In this document: one piece after another, positions 18,570 through 27,932 of the stretch | Numbering within the stretch: the first letter of the stretch is position 1 | How the letters are laid out: every line of letters starts with the position of its first letter | Source of the DNA: JAFGUF01 sp040883315 | GTDB lineage: Bacteria > Bacillota > Clostridia > Christensenellales > UMGS416 | DNA: 64,000 bases | Direction: 5' to 3' | Assembly: GCA_040883315.1 (NCBI GenBank) | Contig: JBFLKU010000012.1 | Coordinates: 169,270 to 233,269 of the forward strand | The notes under the pieces: generated by a model | What the model was told of the DNA's origin: nothing | The model's database searches: none | The model's input: the letters and a program-made list of their open reading frames with translations, nothing else | Made by a program: the position numbers and the translations under genes

Positions 18570-19203
18570 GATGCACCTCCAGTTTTTTGAATTCGCCTAT
18601 TCCCAGATGCCTGCTGTCGTGGGATATAAAAATAATGCTCAAATCCTTAATCTCTGATAAATAGTTCAATACCTTTCTGGCACGTTCAATATCCACGCCG
18701 GATAGTGCCTCGTCCAGAAGTAGTATCTTTTTATTCAGTGCAATCACTATAGCTAGCATCAGTCTCTGCTTTTCTCCGCCGGATAGCATGCTTAGCCTCG
18801 AACTGCACACATCATCCGGCAGCTGAAGTTCCTCAAACAAAGTATTGAGCACATCCATATTCATTCCGATATCAGCGTTGGATTCGAAATTCTCTATGAT
18901 GTGCACGAATTCCTCCACAGTAATATTAGGAAGCATCATGTTCTGCGGCAAAAATGCTATTTTGCTTCTTATTTGCTTGGCTGTTTCTTCGTTCACTTCT
19001 ATGCCGTCTACTTTAACACTGCCCATATCAGGCTGTATGAATCCCATAATCATATTAAAAACTGTGCTTTTGCCAAATCCCGAAGGTGCATTAAAAATTA
19101 GCTTTTCACCGTATTCCACAGAAAGAGACAGATCATTTAATATCTGTCTTCCGTCGAATGAATGGTTGATATTTATAAGCTGTATTACATAATTATCTTT
19201 CAT
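18559..19203 (-). CDS. fetA: FetA-like ABC exporter ATPase
   Basis: A 214-residue ATP-binding subunit (YbbL/FetA type). Walker A is G-F-G-K-S-T near residues 42-47 (an unusual P-S-G-F-G-K-S-T), the signature L-S-G-G-E-K-Q-R near 138, and Walker B I-L-L-L-D-E-A-L-S-G-V-D follows. The alanine after D-E replaces the more common proline. It pairs with the overlapping FetB-like permease and is the first gene of the fetA-fetB-phzF operon. The ribosome binding site is GGGGAAG. Confidence 0.88.
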   Translation of the reverse strand: MKDNYVIQLININHSFDGRQILNDLSLSVEYGEKLIFNAPSGFGKSTVFNMIMGFIQPDMGSVKVDGIEVNEETAKQIRSKIAFLPQNMMLPNITVEEFVHIIENFESNADIGMNMDVLNTLFEELQLPDDVCSSRLSMLSGGEKQRLMLAIVIALNKKILLLDEALSGVDIERARKVLNYLSEIKDLSIIFISHDSRHLGIGEFKKLEVHHGS

Positions 19204-19408
19204 AACTTCCCCATGACTATTTTTTATTTTCTATACTAATATTAACATTTTAAATGATGCTTGTCCACATAGGTGTAGCCACGATTTTTTTGATATTTAC
19301 ATTGTTTTAATTCTTATTTTTTTCGTAAAACATGTTTAATTGCCTTAATTTTTTTTTGAGATTATGCTACAATATATTAAGTAAAAAGAAAAAGGATGGA
19401 AGAGAAAA

Positions 19409-20257
19409 ATGGCAGTAAAAATAATCGCTGACTCAACTTGTGACTTAACACCTGAAATCATTAAGCAATATGATATTGATATTATTCCCCTTCACGTTAT
19501 CTTGGGAGATGAAACATTCAGAGATGGTTTAGAGATAAAGGCAAAGGATGTGATAAGCTGGTCCAATAAGACAAACTCCACGCCAAAAACCTCTGCACCA
19601 AGCATAGAATCATTTCAGAAAATAATTAAAAAATATGCAGATGAAAAGAGAGATATAGTAATAATCACAATATCCAGCGAATTCTCCAGCACCATCCAAA
19701 GTGCTCAAATAGCAGCGGAAGACTTTGCCCAAATAGATATTGAAATTGTAGACTCCAGAAATCTATCTACCGGCATTGGTCATTTGGTACTGATAGCTGC
19801 TGAAATGGCAAAAGAAGGGCAAAATGCAAAAGTTATTCACGAAAAGCTAAGAGAAACCATTCCAAAGGTTAGAGCCAGCTTTTTTATCGATACCCTCACC
19901 TTCCTATACAGAGGTGGCAGATGCTCTGCATTGGCTGCATTTGGTGCAAATTCACTTAAAATAAAGCCTCAAATATTGGTAGAGGACGGCAAGATGAAGA
20001 CCGGTGCAAAATTTAGAGGCTCTACAGAAAAGGTATGTAAAAATTATGCAGAGGCAGTGCTTGAAGATTTAGAAAAAATCGACCCCAAAAGAGTTTTCAT
20101 CACACATTCGCCTACGGATACAAAAATTGTTGACATCGCATATGAGATAGTAAAGAGCAAAAACTATTTCGAAGAGATACTAATAACAGAGGCAGGCTGC
20201 GTTGTCACAAGCCACTGCGGAAAATCTACACTTGGAATTCTGTATATAGAAAAATAA
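19409..20257 (+). CDS. DegV family fatty-acid-binding protein
   Basis: 282 residues. DegV/FakB proteins bind a fatty acid and can present it to the kinase FakA for phosphorylation. The start I-I-A-D-S-T-C-D-L-T (residues 4-13), the T-S-A-P-S segment near 62, the L-Y-R-G-G-R central motif near 167-172 and the C-terminal H-C-G-K-S-T-L-G-I are family hallmarks. The gene is single, with AAGGATGGAAGAG before the ATG and a strong terminator after it. The 205-nt upstream spacer shows no convincing operator. Confidence 0.93.
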   Translation: MAVKIIADSTCDLTPEIIKQYDIDIIPLHVILGDETFRDGLEIKAKDVISWSNKTNSTPKTSAPSIESFQKIIKKYADEKRDIVIITISSEFSSTIQSAQIAAEDFAQIDIEIVDSRNLSTGIGHLVLIAAEMAKEGQNAKVIHEKLRETIPKVRASFFIDTLTFLYRGGRCSALAAFGANSLKIKPQILVEDGKMKTGAKFRGSTEKVCKNYAEAVLEDLEKIDPKRVFITHSPTDTKIVDIAYEIVKSKNYFEEILITEAGCVVTSHCGKSTLGILYIEK

Positions 20258-20263
20258 TGATAA

Positions 20264-20293
20264 AAGCATTTCATAAAATGAAATGCTTTTTTG
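20264..20293. terminator. Bidirectional terminator degV / lipase
   Basis: The stem AAAAGCATTTCA / TGAAATGCTTTT is flanked by T-runs on both strands, so it can end transcription of the degV family gene and of the convergent lipase gene. Confidence 0.85.
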
Positions 20294-21709
20294 TTAAAAC
20301 CCTCTGTCTTTCAGCTCCGCTACCATATCAACATAAAATTCTCTTACATCAAATCCCTTATAGTCATTTCTGCGTAAATCTATCATGTCGCCGTGGGATA
20401 TGCCACGTGGTGTTTTTGTTCTTATCACACCTCTAAATTCGCCCCATTGTGCCGAGCTAGGCGACACCAATCCATCATTTTCCTCCTTAAAGCATCTGCC
20501 GATGATAAAAGGAACAAAAAGGATATAGTCGCTGTATGCATGGCTCATCACGGAAGCATAGCTTTGGTAATATACTTTCTCGGAGTCAATCACCTCTTCA
20601 TTGAATTTCTTTGCATTCTCCGTCAAAAATTGTTTGCTGGCAACTTCAAAATTTGGGTTTTTGTCGCCGACTGTCCTGAAGTATTTATTTATCATTTTTC
20701 CTATCAATCTCACCAGACCTGCAGGCAGCTTATATGCAAAGTCCAGAATAAATGAACCTCTATGCGGTGTGGATATGGTGGTAAGCGAAGCCACATAGTC
20801 TTCCATTTCCAGTTTGCTTATCATATATCTGGCATCTAGCCCGCCCTTAGAATGTGCAATAATATTTACCTTATCCGCTCCTGTTTCCTCTACTATCTCC
20901 AATATTTTTTTCTTCACATCAGCTGCATTGTCTTCAATAGTTCCCCATGCCTCCTGGTTGCCGTAGTATACCTTAGCACCGTTTTTCACCAGCTCTTTTG
21001 GTATCCTGCCCCAGTAGTTCAAGTATTTCAAATCCTTGAATCCTACGCCGTGCAGCATGATGAGCGGATATTTTGTATTGCATTTTTTTGACTCGATCCG
21101 CCATTGGTTTTGGTTTATCTTATAAAGCTCGTGGTCGTATTCCACCTTTGCAGCATGGCACATTATAAAAGCAACTACAATATTTACAATAGGCACCCAT
21201 ATCATAAAAACAAATACAACTCTTTTTATTATGTTTAGCCTTCTTGATAAAATTGTTATACGCCAAAATCCATTCAAAAACAATAGTAAAACAAATGAAA
21301 TACTGATTATTAAATCTGTTATTATAAAATGTAGCTGAAATCCCAGCTGTTCTGCATATTTAAAAGCAAAAATAAAAAATATTATATTTATAAGTGCAGC
21401 ATACAAGCTAGTAAAAATCAGCCGTCTTCCTCCTACAAGAGTATTAAGGCGGATATCTTCTGTTCTCTTTTCGGAAAACGGAAAAATATTATACTTTATT
21501 AAGATAAAAAGCGATAACATCACAAATAAAATAGTGAATATTATGTTCGTTACTATGGGGTAATTCTGCTTAAACAAAAATACACATATCAAATATATGT
21601 GAGGTATAATCAGCGACCATAGAGCCACCCAGTGCTTCTTTGTTATTTTAATGATATTTGTAAAACACAATACATTAATGGCTAACAATAAAATACATGC
21701 AATAATCAT
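20294..21709 (-). CDS. Membrane-anchored lipase-type hydrolase
   Basis: A 471-residue protein with four to five N-terminal helices (about residues 1-175) followed by an alpha/beta-hydrolase domain. The oxyanion region P-L-I-M-L-H-G-V-G is near 211-219, and the nucleophile elbow A-H-S-K-G-G-L-D-A-R-Y places Ser287. This elbow resembles true bacterial triacylglycerol lipases of the Burkholderia/Pseudomonas type, which normally read H-S-M/Q-G-G. S-T-P-H-R-G-S follows. The enzyme part probably faces one side of the membrane; which side is not clear. Start ATG after GGGGAGA. Confidence 0.8.
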   Translation of the reverse strand: MIIACILLLAINVLCFTNIIKITKKHWVALWSLIIPHIYLICVFLFKQNYPIVTNIIFTILFVMLSLFILIKYNIFPFSEKRTEDIRLNTLVGGRRLIFTSLYAALINIIFFIFAFKYAEQLGFQLHFIITDLIISISFVLLLFLNGFWRITILSRRLNIIKRVVFVFMIWVPIVNIVVAFIMCHAAKVEYDHELYKINQNQWRIESKKCNTKYPLIMLHGVGFKDLKYLNYWGRIPKELVKNGAKVYYGNQEAWGTIEDNAADVKKKILEIVEETGADKVNIIAHSKGGLDARYMISKLEMEDYVASLTTISTPHRGSFILDFAYKLPAGLVRLIGKMINKYFRTVGDKNPNFEVASKQFLTENAKKFNEEVIDSEKVYYQSYASVMSHAYSDYILFVPFIIGRCFKEENDGLVSPSSAQWGEFRGVIRTKTPRGISHGDMIDLRRNDYKGFDVREFYVDMVAELKDRGF

Positions 21710-21767
21710 TTTCTCTCCCCAAAATATGTAAATATCCTGATAATTATATCATTAAAATTGCAAAAAT

Positions 21768-21803
21768 AAAATACTCCCTGCAAAATAACAAGGAGTATTT
21801 TTT
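21768..21803 (-). terminator. Terminator after the DUF438 gene
   Basis: The stem AAAATACTCC / GGAGTATTTT with a 14-nt loop has T-runs on both sides. It lies 3 nt beyond the stop codon of the DUF438 gene on the minus strand. Confidence 0.75.
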
Positions 21804-21805
21804 TC

Positions 21806-23035
21806 TTATGACATCAGTCTTTTTTCGCCTTCCAGCTCTGTTATTGGTTTGATATTTTGGGATATCTCCAATGTCCCCAAAAACTCACCTTTTTTGTTTC
21901 TTACTGCAAAGTATCTGATATAAACAAACATATCACCCATCCTTATCCAGAAGTCCTCATTGTCTTTTTTGCCCGTTCGCAGATCTTCCACTATCTGCTC
22001 TACAATATGCACACTTTTGGGCGGGTGGCAGTTTTTCACCTCTCTGCCTATTATGGTTTTCGGTCTTGCAAATATTCTCTCTTTGCCTTGAGTGAAATAC
22101 TTTACTCTGTTATCAGCTCCAACAAAAGTCATGTCTATAGGCACAGTATTTAAAATCGAGTTTATCTCTTCGGAGGTCAGGCTTCCTGCATCAAACATCA
22201 CCTTTGTCTGCGTATCAGCACCAATCACTGTCGAGCTTTCTAGGTCTTGTCTGCTTTCATCGCCATTATTCTCACCTTGCTCTGCGGAGGCAGGACTCCA
22301 TCTTTTCGGCACATCAATCAATGTATACCCTATTTCGGCGCTGTCCTTTTCTATTTGATGCCATTCATCTGGTGTGAATTTATCTAGTATCATAGGAAAC
22401 ATTATCTCTTCTTCTTTGAATATCATCTCTTTTATTCTGTTTACCATTTCATCGATTTTTTCTTCTTTTGCGGTTCCTCTACCAGATTCTAAATCTTCCA
22501 GAACGGTTTTAATAAGCTCACGTATTTCGTCGTCTACGCCCCACATCACCTGCGGCGGAGCTGTAATATTGTATTTCTCCATAATAGGAAAAATCAAATT
22601 TTCTTTTCTTTTGTAATGCTTATCAATTTCTTTCAGTTTTTTTACTGCTGCTTTTAGGTTTTCTTTGTCATCTTTATTTTTTGATATTTCGTTTTCAAGC
22701 AATCTTTCAATTGCCCTGTTTTCCAGCTTGAATGTATTCACCGGATGACCTGCTTCAAATTCATCGTTTTTATATGCATCATCATTATGTATATCTTCGA
22801 TAGCTCCTTTAAACACTGCGGCATGAACATCGCATAGACGCTGAATATCTGCCACCGGCATTCCCTCATTCACAAGTGCTTGTTCCATCTCCGTTATCTC
22901 GGTTGCCGTCACTCCTGTTGTCAGTTTGTTGAATTCTTCCTGCACCTGCTCCACGCTTGCGCCGTCATGAAGCTTTTTTATCAGTTGTTTCAGCTTTTCC
23001 TGTCTATGTTCTCTGTTGTTTATTAATTCACTCAT
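21806..23035 (-). CDS. DUF438, hemerythrin and PAS domain protein
   Basis: A 409-residue protein with DUF438 (about 10-75), a hemerythrin-like HHE helical region (about 80-230) and a C-terminal PAS domain (about 290-400). The PAS segment G-R-E-V-K-N-C-H-P-P-K-S and the late I-R-Y-F-A-V-R are the usual features of this family. These proteins are widespread in anaerobes and are thought to sense oxygen, nitric oxide or redox state; the exact ligand is unknown. The gene overlaps the DUF1858 gene by 8 nt, and GGAGG precedes its ATG. Confidence 0.92.
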   Translation of the reverse strand: MSELINNREHRQEKLKQLIKKLHDGASVEQVQEEFNKLTTGVTATEITEMEQALVNEGMPVADIQRLCDVHAAVFKGAIEDIHNDDAYKNDEFEAGHPVNTFKLENRAIERLLENEISKNKDDKENLKAAVKKLKEIDKHYKRKENLIFPIMEKYNITAPPQVMWGVDDEIRELIKTVLEDLESGRGTAKEEKIDEMVNRIKEMIFKEEEIMFPMILDKFTPDEWHQIEKDSAEIGYTLIDVPKRWSPASAEQGENNGDESRQDLESSTVIGADTQTKVMFDAGSLTSEEINSILNTVPIDMTFVGADNRVKYFTQGKERIFARPKTIIGREVKNCHPPKSVHIVEQIVEDLRTGKKDNEDFWIRMGDMFVYIRYFAVRNKKGEFLGTLEISQNIKPITELEGEKRLMS

Positions 23036-23267
23036 AATCGTCCTCCTTTATCAGTTCATATCCGTATTCTGCAAATTTTTCAGTCATTGCTCTCAGATCT
23101 ATTCCCTTCATTTTTGCCCCCTTTTCTAAGGTCATCACTCTGCCTGCCGTATTCAGCATCCCAGGCTTTGTAATATCGCTAAAGCCAAGCTGCACCATAA
23201 TATCCTTAACGTCAGGATATTTGTTTATTATATCATATACCTTGCTTTCATATCTTATCTTATCCAT
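23028..23267 (-). CDS. DUF1858 domain protein
   Basis: A 79-residue small protein beginning M-D-K-I-R-Y-E-S. The segment Y-D-I-I-N-K-Y-P-D-V-K-D-I-M-V-Q-L-G-F is typical of DUF1858, related to the ScdA N-terminal domain. The start at 23267 is preferred because AGGTAGGC lies upstream; the longer reading frame reaches into the bce terminator. It is coupled with the DUF438 gene, a pairing seen repeatedly in anaerobes. A role next to the hemerythrin/PAS protein in redox or nitrosative stress is inferred from that pairing. Confidence 0.88.
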   Translation of the reverse strand: MDKIRYESKVYDIINKYPDVKDIMVQLGFSDITKPGMLNTAGRVMTLEKGAKMKGIDLRAMTEKFAEYGYELIKEDDYE

Positions 23268-23315
23268 ATTAATGCCTACCTTTTTTGTCGTAATTAAATT
23301 ATATACCCTATAATA

Positions 23316-23343
23316 TGAAAAAAGCGTGATAAATATCACGCTT
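23316..23343 (-). terminator. Terminator after bceB
   Basis: The perfect 9-bp stem AAGCGTGAT / ATCACGCTT with a 4-nt loop is followed on the minus strand by six T. It lies about 49 nt after the bceB stop codon and just before the DUF1858 gene, separating the two minus-strand operons. Confidence 0.85.
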
Positions 23344-23391
23344 AATATATTTGAAAACACCTTTAAGCTTTTTACCTAAAGGTATTATTAG

Positions 23392-25353
23392 CTATTTATT
23401 CGATATAACTCTCATATATTTATACTTGGTTATGAAATAAAATCCAAGATAAATGATGAAATATATAGCATACATCACCGAAGATATCTTAAGCACTTGC
23501 AAAAATGTCGATCCGCTCACATATATCATATTGGAAAAGATAATTGTATCTGCACCTTTCATAGCAAATACTGAGTGTATCAGTCCCATTACCAGCGGAA
23601 CAAAGAAAACCGGTGCTATCCTATTTTTGATAACTACTGCTTCCTGCTCCTTGTCCATGCCTATTTTTCTTAGCTTTTCGTATTGATTGCTTTCCTCTGT
23701 TCCTATTGCTATCTGCTTAAAATAAAGCAGGCTTACACTCATCAAAACAAATACTGCACATATAAAGTAGCCAATAAAGCATATTAATCCGAATACTTCC
23801 ATGCTTTCAATATAGCTATTATACAATAGCCTATACATTCCAACATTTTCACTGTTATGCATTATTATATTTAAATCTTTCGCCAGATTTCTAGATGTAA
23901 TAGCATTTTTATAGTTTATTCCAACAAATGGCCACATCTGTCCGTCATTGTCTGATATATATCCTTTGTCCAGCAATTTCGCAAAATCATCATCCGCGAA
24001 TACAACTGTTAGCTGTCCCCCGTATGTATATGGGTTTGGCATCTGCATAAGTTTTATGTCATATTGTATTTCATCATATATAAGTAGTGCATCATTTGTT
24101 TCTAAAGCAGTTACATAATTGGGATATACTAAAACCGCTTCACCTTGGTTTACTGTTATATTTTCATTAGAGTCTTTCGCAACATTTACTATTTCATTAA
24201 ATGTACTTTGGCTATATGCCATAAGCTGTAATTTATTTTCAGTATAAAATATTGCAGCATCCGGCAGATTTTCTGCATCAGCAGAAGTCAAGTATCTCTG
24301 GAATTTCACAGCACTCACAGGCTTACTGCCGTTGCTTTCAATAGCTTCATATATTTGTTTTTCAACATTAGGATTATCCGCATAGTACCATATGTCAAAA
24401 CTGTTTAGCTCATTAGAGTTGTTTTCTGCGCTTTGATACAATGTGTATCCAAAAGCCATAGCTGTGACAGATGTAGCAACCAAGACAGCTATTGTGCCCA
24501 TTGTAGTTGCCAAAGTCCTTGCCTTATGAGAAAGGAGAGAAATAGAAACTACTCTTGATTTTTTATATAAAAAGCTTTTGTTCTTCTTTATTAAATAAAG
24601 CAGCTTTTGCAGCCCTCCAACAAAGAAAAGATATGATCCTAAAACTACTATAACAATTACCGTAATCATATTTACAGCTACTTTATATCCGTCATCTGAA
24701 ATCGCTATACTATAGCCGGCAGAAATAAGTGCGATAGAAAGAATAAGTAAAAAATATGAGCCAGTTGTTCTTTTTTCTGATACTCTGTCTCCTTTGAATA
24801 AATCTACTAGTTGAAATTTATTTATAGTTCTCAGCCCGGATAGCCCCATCAAGCAAAATATTGCTATATAGATAGATATTGTTACTATCAGAGCATCTAT
24901 TCCTATTCCGAAATTAACATGTGCATATTCAGATAGCATCATCTTCAAAAGAACCATTACCATAAGCTTTGAAAAGAATATACCAAGTGCTATACCAATA
25001 ACTAATGCTATAGCACCAATAAAAATCGTCTCAAAAAATAGAAGCTGTCCTATTTTCTTGTTTTCCATTCCAAATAGTGCATATGTGGATATTTCCTTTT
25101 TTCTGTACCTTATAAAGCTATTGTTTGAGCTTATCAGAAAAAACACCACAAACACTAGTATTGCTATACCAAATCCCACAAACATATTCTGATATTTCAT
25201 GCTGCCTTGTATATGCAGAAAAACAGTTTCTGAAAGTGCTAGGTTTGCAAAAGAATAGGTTGTAAATACGCAAAAGCACATTGCAAAAAAGTACATTGTA
25301 TAGTTTTTCATATTGTGCTTTATGTTCGAAAAAGCTAGTGAGGTCAGCTTCAT
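23392..25353 (-). CDS. bceB: BceB-type peptide-sensing ABC permease
   Basis: A 653-residue FtsX-like permease with about ten helices and a large extracellular domain of about 200 residues between helices 7 and 8 (roughly residues 310-510). This layout is characteristic of BceB, the permease that frees cell-wall precursors from peptide antibiotics such as bacitracin and signals flux to a partner kinase. It is 4 nt overlapped with bceA and downstream of bceRS. The peptide recognised cannot be predicted from the sequence. Confidence 0.92.
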   Translation of the reverse strand: MKLTSLAFSNIKHNMKNYTMYFFAMCFCVFTTYSFANLALSETVFLHIQGSMKYQNMFVGFGIAILVFVVFFLISSNNSFIRYRKKEISTYALFGMENKKIGQLLFFETIFIGAIALVIGIALGIFFSKLMVMVLLKMMLSEYAHVNFGIGIDALIVTISIYIAIFCLMGLSGLRTINKFQLVDLFKGDRVSEKRTTGSYFLLILSIALISAGYSIAISDDGYKVAVNMITVIVIVVLGSYLFFVGGLQKLLYLIKKNKSFLYKKSRVVSISLLSHKARTLATTMGTIAVLVATSVTAMAFGYTLYQSAENNSNELNSFDIWYYADNPNVEKQIYEAIESNGSKPVSAVKFQRYLTSADAENLPDAAIFYTENKLQLMAYSQSTFNEIVNVAKDSNENITVNQGEAVLVYPNYVTALETNDALLIYDEIQYDIKLMQMPNPYTYGGQLTVVFADDDFAKLLDKGYISDNDGQMWPFVGINYKNAITSRNLAKDLNIIMHNSENVGMYRLLYNSYIESMEVFGLICFIGYFICAVFVLMSVSLLYFKQIAIGTEESNQYEKLRKIGMDKEQEAVVIKNRIAPVFFVPLVMGLIHSVFAMKGADTIIFSNMIYVSGSTFLQVLKISSVMYAIYFIIYLGFYFITKYKYMRVISNK

Positions 25354-26105
25354 TTGTCTGCACCTCCCAATACGCTCATAACATTAAGAATAGATTCGAA
25401 GAATTCTTTTCTGTTGCCTGTAGAGTGCAGCTGATTGAATATCTCACCATCCTTAATGAATAAAATATTGTGGCAGTAGCTGGCTGCAAAAACATCATGC
25501 GTAACCATCAAAATTGTGGTATTGTACTTTTTGTTTATATGCTCTAGCAGATTCAAAAGCTGCTTGCCGGATTCTGTGTCTAGGTTTCCTGTCGGTTCAT
25601 CTGCCAGTATTATCTTTGGGTCTGTTATAAGTGCTCTGCACGCACTGGCTCTTTGTTTTTCACCACCGGATATTTCATATGGAAACTTGCCCAATATCTC
25701 TTTTATGCCTAGATCAGTCGCCAATAAATCCAATTTCTCTTTAATTGCTTTTATCTTTTCGCCGGATAAAGCCAATGGCAGTATTATATTCTCCTCTACT
25801 GTCATTGAATCCAGTAGATTAAAGTCCTGGAATATAAATCCGATATTGTCTCTTCTGTGCTGTGCCATTTGTTTTTTGCTAAGCTTTGATATGTCGTTTC
25901 CGTTTATTAATACCATTCCGGATGTCTGCCTGTCTATACTGCCGATAATATTCAGCAATGTAGTCTTGCCGGATCCTGAAGAACCCATTATCCCTATAAA
26001 GTCGCCGTCATTCACTTCGAATGAAAGGCTCTTTATGGCTGTGTATTTTTTGTTCTTTTTGGAACCGTATGTTTTTGATATGTTTTTTAATTCTAATAAA
26101 CTCAT
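25350..26105 (-). CDS. bceA: BceA-type ATPase
   Basis: A 251-residue ATPase of the LolD/MacB-like class. Walker A G-S-S-G-S-G-K-T-T is at 41-49, the Q-loop follows, the signature I-S-G-G-E-K-Q-R is near 145, and Walker B I-I-L-A-D-E-P-T-G-N-L-D near 163-174. It powers the overlapping BceB permease. It is preceded by a TATAAT and two copies of a TTACA-type operator, with a very poor -35 box, so its expression likely needs the response regulator. Confidence 0.95.
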   Translation of the reverse strand: MSLLELKNISKTYGSKKNKKYTAIKSLSFEVNDGDFIGIMGSSGSGKTTLLNIIGSIDRQTSGMVLINGNDISKLSKKQMAQHRRDNIGFIFQDFNLLDSMTVEENIILPLALSGEKIKAIKEKLDLLATDLGIKEILGKFPYEISGGEKQRASACRALITDPKIILADEPTGNLDTESGKQLLNLLEHINKKYNTTILMVTHDVFAASYCHNILFIKDGEIFNQLHSTGNRKEFFESILNVMSVLGGADK

Positions 26106-26133
26106 TTTTTCACCTCATATAATTTATAACTAA

Positions 26134-26139
26134 ATTATA
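26134..26139 (-). promoter_or_regulatory. -10 box of the bceAB promoter
   Basis: A perfect TATAAT on the minus strand. The position 17 nt upstream reads TTTTTT instead of TTGACA, as expected for a promoter that depends on an activator bound just upstream. Confidence 0.6.
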
Positions 26140-26172
26140 CCTTTATGAACAAAAACAAAAAATCGAATAACC

Positions 26173-26184
26173 TTACAATTTGTA
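26173..26184. promoter_or_regulatory. Putative BceR operator, site 1
   Basis: TTACAATTTGTA, an inverted repeat of the T-x-A-C-A...T-G-T-A type bound by BceR-like regulators. Its first base is 21 bp (two helical turns) from that of site 2, upstream of the weak bceAB -35 region. Confidence 0.6.
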
Positions 26185-26193
26185 TTTCTAATC

Positions 26194-26207
26194 TTACATT
26201 TTCGTAA
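26194..26207. promoter_or_regulatory. Putative BceR operator, site 2
   Basis: TTACATTTTCGTAA. It overlaps the last codons of the sensor kinase gene and resembles site 1 and the element at 27899-27912. Confidence 0.6.
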
Positions 26208-27183
26208 TGTTATCGCTGCTGTAGTAAATTATGAATTTAGCATATTCATTATGCACAGATTCTGCTTCTATCATATGCCCCATCTTATCAGCCATCTTCT
26301 TGGACAGATATAGTCCATAGCCTGTGGACTTCTGTTTTCTTGTGCTGTAGTTTGAATATCCTCTTCTAAATATGTTTTTTATCTCTGTTTCATCTATTCC
26401 CTCGCCGGTGTTCTTTATGCTCAGAGCTACACCAGAGCTATCTCTATTCGTAGCTATCTCTATCTCTCCTCCGGCAGCAGTGTACTTCACTGCATTTGAT
26501 ATGAGCTGGGATATAATATAAATGCTCCACTTTTCATCTGTAAATACTTCTATATCTTCTATATCTATTTTAAGTGATATCGCTTTATATGAAAAAAACA
26601 CGGCATAGTTTTTGAGTGCCTTGTTTATAATCTTTTTTATGCTTACTTTGCTTATTTTATAGTCATCATAAAATGTTTTTGCTTTCATGTTGTAGAGAAT
26701 TTTTTCTATGTTCTGCTCTATGTAGCTTAGCTGCATCTCAATATGTTGGGCTTCGCTGCTTTCCATGTTTTCAACCAATAATTTGATTGCAGATATAGGC
26801 ACTTTCACGTCATGCACCCATTTTGTGATAAACTCTAGTTCACTACTGTGTTCATAGCCAGTGTTTTCTTTGTATTTGTTGAATTCATCTACCTTTTCCT
26901 GCACATACTGTGCGTATTTCAAATCCAGCGGATAATTGCTTTTCAGCTCATTTGTGCAGTCATTGTCCAGAAACTCGCGCATGTACTTCACTCTTGAATT
27001 CAGCTTTATGAAATCAACAAGTATAAATATTGACAATGCCAGCAGTGCTCCCTCTGCAGCGTACATCACATCACTTTTGCTTATCTGGGCAGATGCCCAA
27101 ACCACAAGCAGCACAAATATACAAGCAGCTCCAGCAATTACAAATAGATACCATCTTTGTTTTATATATTCCTTAATGCTCAT
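26194..27183 (-). CDS. bceS: BceS-type intramembrane-sensing histidine kinase
   Basis: A 329-residue sensor kinase. It has two helices (about 12-31 and 40-60) with a loop of only some eight residues, so it has no extracellular sensor domain and must receive its signal through BceAB. The phospho-acceptor is His124 in K-W-V-H-D-V-K-V-P-I. N-box Q-L-I-S-N-A-V-K-Y and the G-boxes N-T-G-E-G-I and S-T-G-Y-G-L-Y-L follow. The gene overlaps bceR by 11 nt, and the end of it contains one of the proposed operators. Confidence 0.94.
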   Translation of the reverse strand: MSIKEYIKQRWYLFVIAGAACIFVLLVVWASAQISKSDVMYAAEGALLALSIFILVDFIKLNSRVKYMREFLDNDCTNELKSNYPLDLKYAQYVQEKVDEFNKYKENTGYEHSSELEFITKWVHDVKVPISAIKLLVENMESSEAQHIEMQLSYIEQNIEKILYNMKAKTFYDDYKISKVSIKKIINKALKNYAVFFSYKAISLKIDIEDIEVFTDEKWSIYIISQLISNAVKYTAAGGEIEIATNRDSSGVALSIKNTGEGIDETEIKNIFRRGYSNYSTRKQKSTGYGLYLSKKMADKMGHMIEAESVHNEYAKFIIYYSSDNITKM

Positions 27184-27853
27184 TCAGCTTATAGCCTTCC
27201 CCTTTAATAGTAATTATTACATCGTCTTCAATAATGCTTTTTAGTTTTTTTCGAAGTCTATTTATATTCACTGTCAATGTGTTTTCATCTATAAAGTTTT
27301 CACTATCCCAAAGAGACTTAATAATTTTATGTCTGGATACTATCTTTCCTGACGCTCTCATAAAAAGGCTCATTATCTGGCATTCGTTGCGAGTCAGCTC
27401 TACGCTTTTATTAGAACAGTTTATTGCGGATTTTTCTATATCCAAAATCAAGTCACCAAAGGATATTGTTGTATTGCTTATATCAGTGTATGAATATGCT
27501 CTTCTTAATACAGCCTTTATTTTGGTTATCAAAAGCTCCATAGAGAAGGGCTTTTCAATATAGTCGTCTCCGCCGCCTACCATTGCTCTTATTTTGTCTT
27601 TGTCATCCGTGCGTGATGAAATGAAAACAACAGGGACATTTGAAATCTTTCTTATTTGTTCACACCAATAAAATCCGTCAAAATATGGCAGATTTATATC
27701 CATCAGCACAAGGTGAGGACTAAGCCGAGAAAACTGAGGCAATATTTTTTCAAATTCTTCTGTGCATTCAGAAAAAAATCCCCATTTTTCGAGATTTTTC
27801 GATATCAAATCAGATATTGTTGCATCATCTTCTATAATAAATATTTTGTACAT
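27173..27853 (-). CDS. bceR: BceR-type response regulator
   Basis: A 226-residue OmpR-family regulator. The acidic pair E-D-D is at 8-10, the phosphorylation site Asp52 in L-M-D-I-N-L-P, and the conserved Lys near 101 in E-K-P-F-S. The C-terminal winged helix starts near 130 (E-L-T-R-N-E-C-Q-I). It should activate bceAB on peptide stress. AGGTGAG precedes the ATG. A palindrome of the same type as its proposed sites lies 46 bp upstream, so control of its own operon or of the divergent gene is plausible. Confidence 0.95.
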   Translation of the reverse strand: MYKIFIIEDDATISDLISKNLEKWGFFSECTEEFEKILPQFSRLSPHLVLMDINLPYFDGFYWCEQIRKISNVPVVFISSRTDDKDKIRAMVGGGDDYIEKPFSMELLITKIKAVLRRAYSYTDISNTTISFGDLILDIEKSAINCSNKSVELTRNECQIMSLFMRASGKIVSRHKIIKSLWDSENFIDENTLTVNINRLRKKLKSIIEDDVIITIKGEGYKLNEH

Positions 27854-27898
27854 ATGCTCACCTAAACTAATTATATCATAAAATAATTTTTCTTTATC

Positions 27899-27912
27899 TT
27901 ACATTTATGTAA
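27899..27912. promoter_or_regulatory. Putative BceR operator between bceR and the LRR gene
   Basis: TTACATTTATGTAA is a palindrome (TTACAT / ATGTAA) matching the two sites in front of bceAB. It lies 20 bp upstream of the -35 box of the divergent LRR gene. Confidence 0.6.
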
Positions 27913-27932
27913 TAAATGAAATATGGCTGTAA

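Noticed and set aside
23316..23343. Operator palindrome before the DUF1858 gene
   Set aside because: The T-run on the minus strand and the location right after bceB make it a terminator. A second role cannot be excluded.
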